This document shows, one piece after another, positions 6,061 through 7,899 of a stretch of DNA of 7,899 bases; position 1 is the first letter of the stretch, and every line of letters begins with the position of its first letter. The stretch lies in NCBI GenBank assembly GCA_946615275.1, contig CAMOHV010000044.1:1-7899 (forward strand), written 5' to 3'. Both the position numbers and the translations under genes were made by a program. The notes under the pieces were generated by a model that was not told the origin of the DNA, searched no databases, and saw nothing but the letters and a program-made list of their open reading frames with translations. This DNA is from an uncultured Verrucomicrobiota bacterium. GTDB taxonomy: Bacteria > Verrucomicrobiota > Kiritimatiellia > RFP12 > UBA1067.

Positions 6061-7890
6061 CTACCTGCCCACGACGTCCGCCGCCGCTCCGCCGCCTTGG
6101 CCCCATGTCCTCCCCGGGGCGAGGAAGAGATGCCCGGGGATCCCCGCGACGTCTATGCGGACATCCTCGAACACCCCGAAGGAAGGCCTTTTCATCGTCG
6201 CCTTCCACAGCCCCGGCCGCGGCTTGCCGCCCACGACGGCCCGCTCCCAGGTGGAGATGCCGTCGCGTTCCCACACGCACGCGCCACGCGGATCCTCAAG
6301 AAGCACATGCGCACGCTCTTCTCCCTCGCCCGAGGCGTAGAGCGCGAACTCCTCCACGCCCGGCGGCACGGCGAGCCAGAACGACCCCGCGCTGGCAATG
6401 AATCCCTGCTGGCGCTCCTCCACGTCAATGGCCACCGGCGCATCCGCCTCCGTGAGGCAGAACGCAACGCGTCCCACGTCTATGGACAACCGGTAGAACC
6501 CGGCCGCAGGCGCGTTGAACGCGAACTCCGTATCCACGAAGCCCGGAAGCGGCATCCTCGCGACCGTCTTCCCCGCCGCGTCCGCCACCAAGATCGGCTT
6601 GGCGCCGGGCTCGTAGCGCCCCACCCGCTTCTGCCGCCCCTTGAAACGGAGCGTGCGCGCGGCGTCGGCGTAGACGATGTACACGGCGATGTTGCGCAGG
6701 CATAGGGGCTGGAGCCTGACTGCCGCCCCAGGCGCGTCGTCGAACACCCGCGCCCGCGCGAAGTCAAAGGCCGGCAGATATGGTATCGGGGGCCTGCCGT
6801 CCGCCGACAGCGGCAGGTGCTTCCTCCGCCATTCCTCGTCCATCGGCGTCACGACATCCTCCCCGACGGCGTTCGTCGTGACGATCCGGCAGCCGGCGAT
6901 GGACACGGACACAGCGGAAGACGGGCTCTCGCGGATGTTGACCGCGCAGGCGCCTCTCGGCTTCTCGAACGAGCAGTTGGAGAGGGAAAGCGCCGCGCGC
7001 ACGCTGCGGCCGCGCCTGCCGTCCGTGGAGAAGTTGAACGCCGTCCTGTCGCCTGTTGACGTGCAGTTCTCGAAGCGCAGGTCCATCGGCTCGCTCGCGC
7101 CATTGAGCTGCCCGGCCCAGACAGTGTACCCGGCGCCCTGGTTGCGGGCTGTGCGGCAGTTGCGCATCACGCAGTTCTTCAGCACCTCTGCAGGATGGTT
7201 GGGCTCGAAGTCAATGCCTGCCGCGGGCGGCGTGCCGAACGTCCCGCGCATGACGGTGTTCTCGATGAGAAGGTTCTCCGCGGAGATCACGCTGATGCCC
7301 TGGCGGTGGTTCCGGTCGCATACAACGTCGCGGATCGCCACGTCCACATTGCGGCGCGAGGCGCCGCTGCAGCCAAGGTATATGCCGTCGCCGCCGGAGT
7401 CCGCCACCGTGAGGCCCTCGATGCGCACGTCGCGGCAGCTGAGGATCGAGAGGGCGTGGCGCCATTCGGACTTCGCGTAGGGCGGCTTCATGTAGTCCTC
7501 GTGCCGCATGCGCAGCGCAGCGCCGTAGCCCACGATGTGCACATTCGTGCATCCGGCGAAGGTGAGCAGGCTCGCCCCCCTGCCACGGAACCCGCCCGGC
7601 TTCGCCTGCACCTCGACGCCAGGCTCGAGGACGAGCTCCAGGTCGGACGCGCCCACAAGAGGATCTACGACCCACGGCGAGGGCATCTTGTCCACGACGA
7701 GCCTGGCCACGCCGGACGTCAGCGCGGCCTGGAGCTGCAAGGTGGAGTCGGCCATGTCGAAGCCCCACCAGGAAGCGCGCGCCTCAGCGCAGGCGCCGGC
7801 GCGGACCTGCATGACAAGATCTGGCCGCGCCCAGCCCAAGGCCGTGGACGCGCCCGCGATCGCGCATAGCTGAAAAACGATTCTTTTCAT
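6061..7890 (-). CDS. secreted right-handed parallel beta-helix protein, putative polysaccharide-active enzyme
   Basis: This 609-residue protein opens with a signal peptide (MKRIVF basic start, hydrophobic core, likely cleavage near ALGWA at 21). Residues 45-125 resemble the N-cap of pectate-lyase-like beta-helices (DSTLQLQAAL, then short beta-rungs such as LELVLEPGVEV). Residues 110-335 form successive rungs of the NVxIxG / N-C-x-x-x type, with regular Asn/Cys turns. The most conserved-looking patch is DSGGDGIYLG (164-173), DRNHRQGIS (192-200) and AGIDFEPN (224-231). Asp164, Asp168, His195, Asp227 and Glu229 are candidate active-site residues. About 385-600 look like beta-sandwich modules. 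The fold class is shared by pectate lyases, GH28, GH110 and carbohydrate epimerases; GH28's NTD/DD/HG/RIK set is not evident, so I do not assign a family. Only 9 nt of upstream sequence (GGGGGACGC) is visible: a weak SD-like purine tract. The role is glycan degradation by inference. Confidence 0.85.
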   Translation of the reverse strand: MKRIVFQLCAIAGASTALGWARPDLVMQVRAGACAEARASWWGFDMADSTLQLQAALTSGVARLVVDKMPSPWVVDPLVGASDLELVLEPGVEVQAKPGGFRGRGASLLTFAGCTNVHIVGYGAALRMRHEDYMKPPYAKSEWRHALSILSCRDVRIEGLTVADSGGDGIYLGCSGASRRNVDVAIRDVVCDRNHRQGISVISAENLLIENTVMRGTFGTPPAAGIDFEPNHPAEVLKNCVMRNCRTARNQGAGYTVWAGQLNGASEPMDLRFENCTSTGDRTAFNFSTDGRRGRSVRAALSLSNCSFEKPRGACAVNIRESPSSAVSVSIAGCRIVTTNAVGEDVVTPMDEEWRRKHLPLSADGRPPIPYLPAFDFARARVFDDAPGAAVRLQPLCLRNIAVYIVYADAARTLRFKGRQKRVGRYEPGAKPILVADAAGKTVARMPLPGFVDTEFAFNAPAAGFYRLSIDVGRVAFCLTEADAPVAIDVEERQQGFIASAGSFWLAVPPGVEEFALYASGEGEERAHVLLEDPRGACVWERDGISTWERAVVGGKPRPGLWKATMKRPSFGVFEDVRIDVAGIPGHLFLAPGRTWGQGGGAAADVVGR

Positions 7891-7899
7891 GCGTCCCCC

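Noticed and set aside
1..7899. Search for tRNA, rRNA, CRISPR repeats, insertion-sequence ends and riboswitches
   Set aside because: Nothing resembling these was found by eye; the window is nearly all coding and the spacers are short.

Overview
The window looks like a chromosomal piece of a GC-rich, Gram-negative glycan-degrading bacterium. My best guess is the PVC group (Kiritimatiellota/Lentisphaerota or Verrucomicrobiota). The guess rests on three things: a secreted GH78 rhamnosidase, a secreted parallel beta-helix protein of a type I associate with planctomycetes and verrucomicrobia, and a family-4-UDG-like protein whose helix plus Pro/Ala-linker layout recalls verrucomicrobial UDGs. The taxonomic call is inference and there is no rRNA here to anchor it. 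Every gene I can support lies on the minus strand, so the reading order runs from 7899 down to 1.

Layout in transcription order: (1) 7890-6061, a secreted right-handed beta-helix protein, probably polysaccharide-active. (2) 6060-5939, an intergenic region with a sigma70-type promoter (perfect TATAAT) for efp. (3) 5938-3596, a tight three-gene unit: efp (elongation factor P), galE (UDP-hexose 4-epimerase) and a degenerate uracil-DNA-glycosylase-like protein, joined by 4-nt and 14-nt gaps. (4) 3595-3478, an AT-richer intergenic region with a strong 12-bp inverted repeat and an extended -10 promoter. (5) 3477-196, a secreted multidomain alpha-L-rhamnosidase (GH78). (6) 195-109, an intergenic region with a second extended -10 promoter. 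(7) 108-1, the first 36 codons of an AAA-ATPase-like / PD-(D/E)XK family gene that runs off the window.

Functional reading: the rhamnosidase and the beta-helix protein are outward-facing and probably take apart plant or host glycans. The efp-galE-UDG-like unit is housekeeping in tone but mixes translation, nucleotide-sugar metabolism and a protein that seems to have lost its DNA-repair chemistry. The third gene of that unit carries two PPP stretches, the classic stall sites that EF-P relieves, and no other gene in the window has one.

The most interesting regulatory signal is a shared 12-mer, TTATGGTAYAAT, in front of both the rhamnosidase and the ATPase-like gene. It is placed so close to each ATG that both mRNAs should be leaderless or nearly so, whereas efp has an ordinary Shine-Dalgarno leader. 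I see no tRNA, rRNA, CRISPR array, insertion sequence or convincing rho-independent terminator. No gene-free stretch exceeds about 122 bases.
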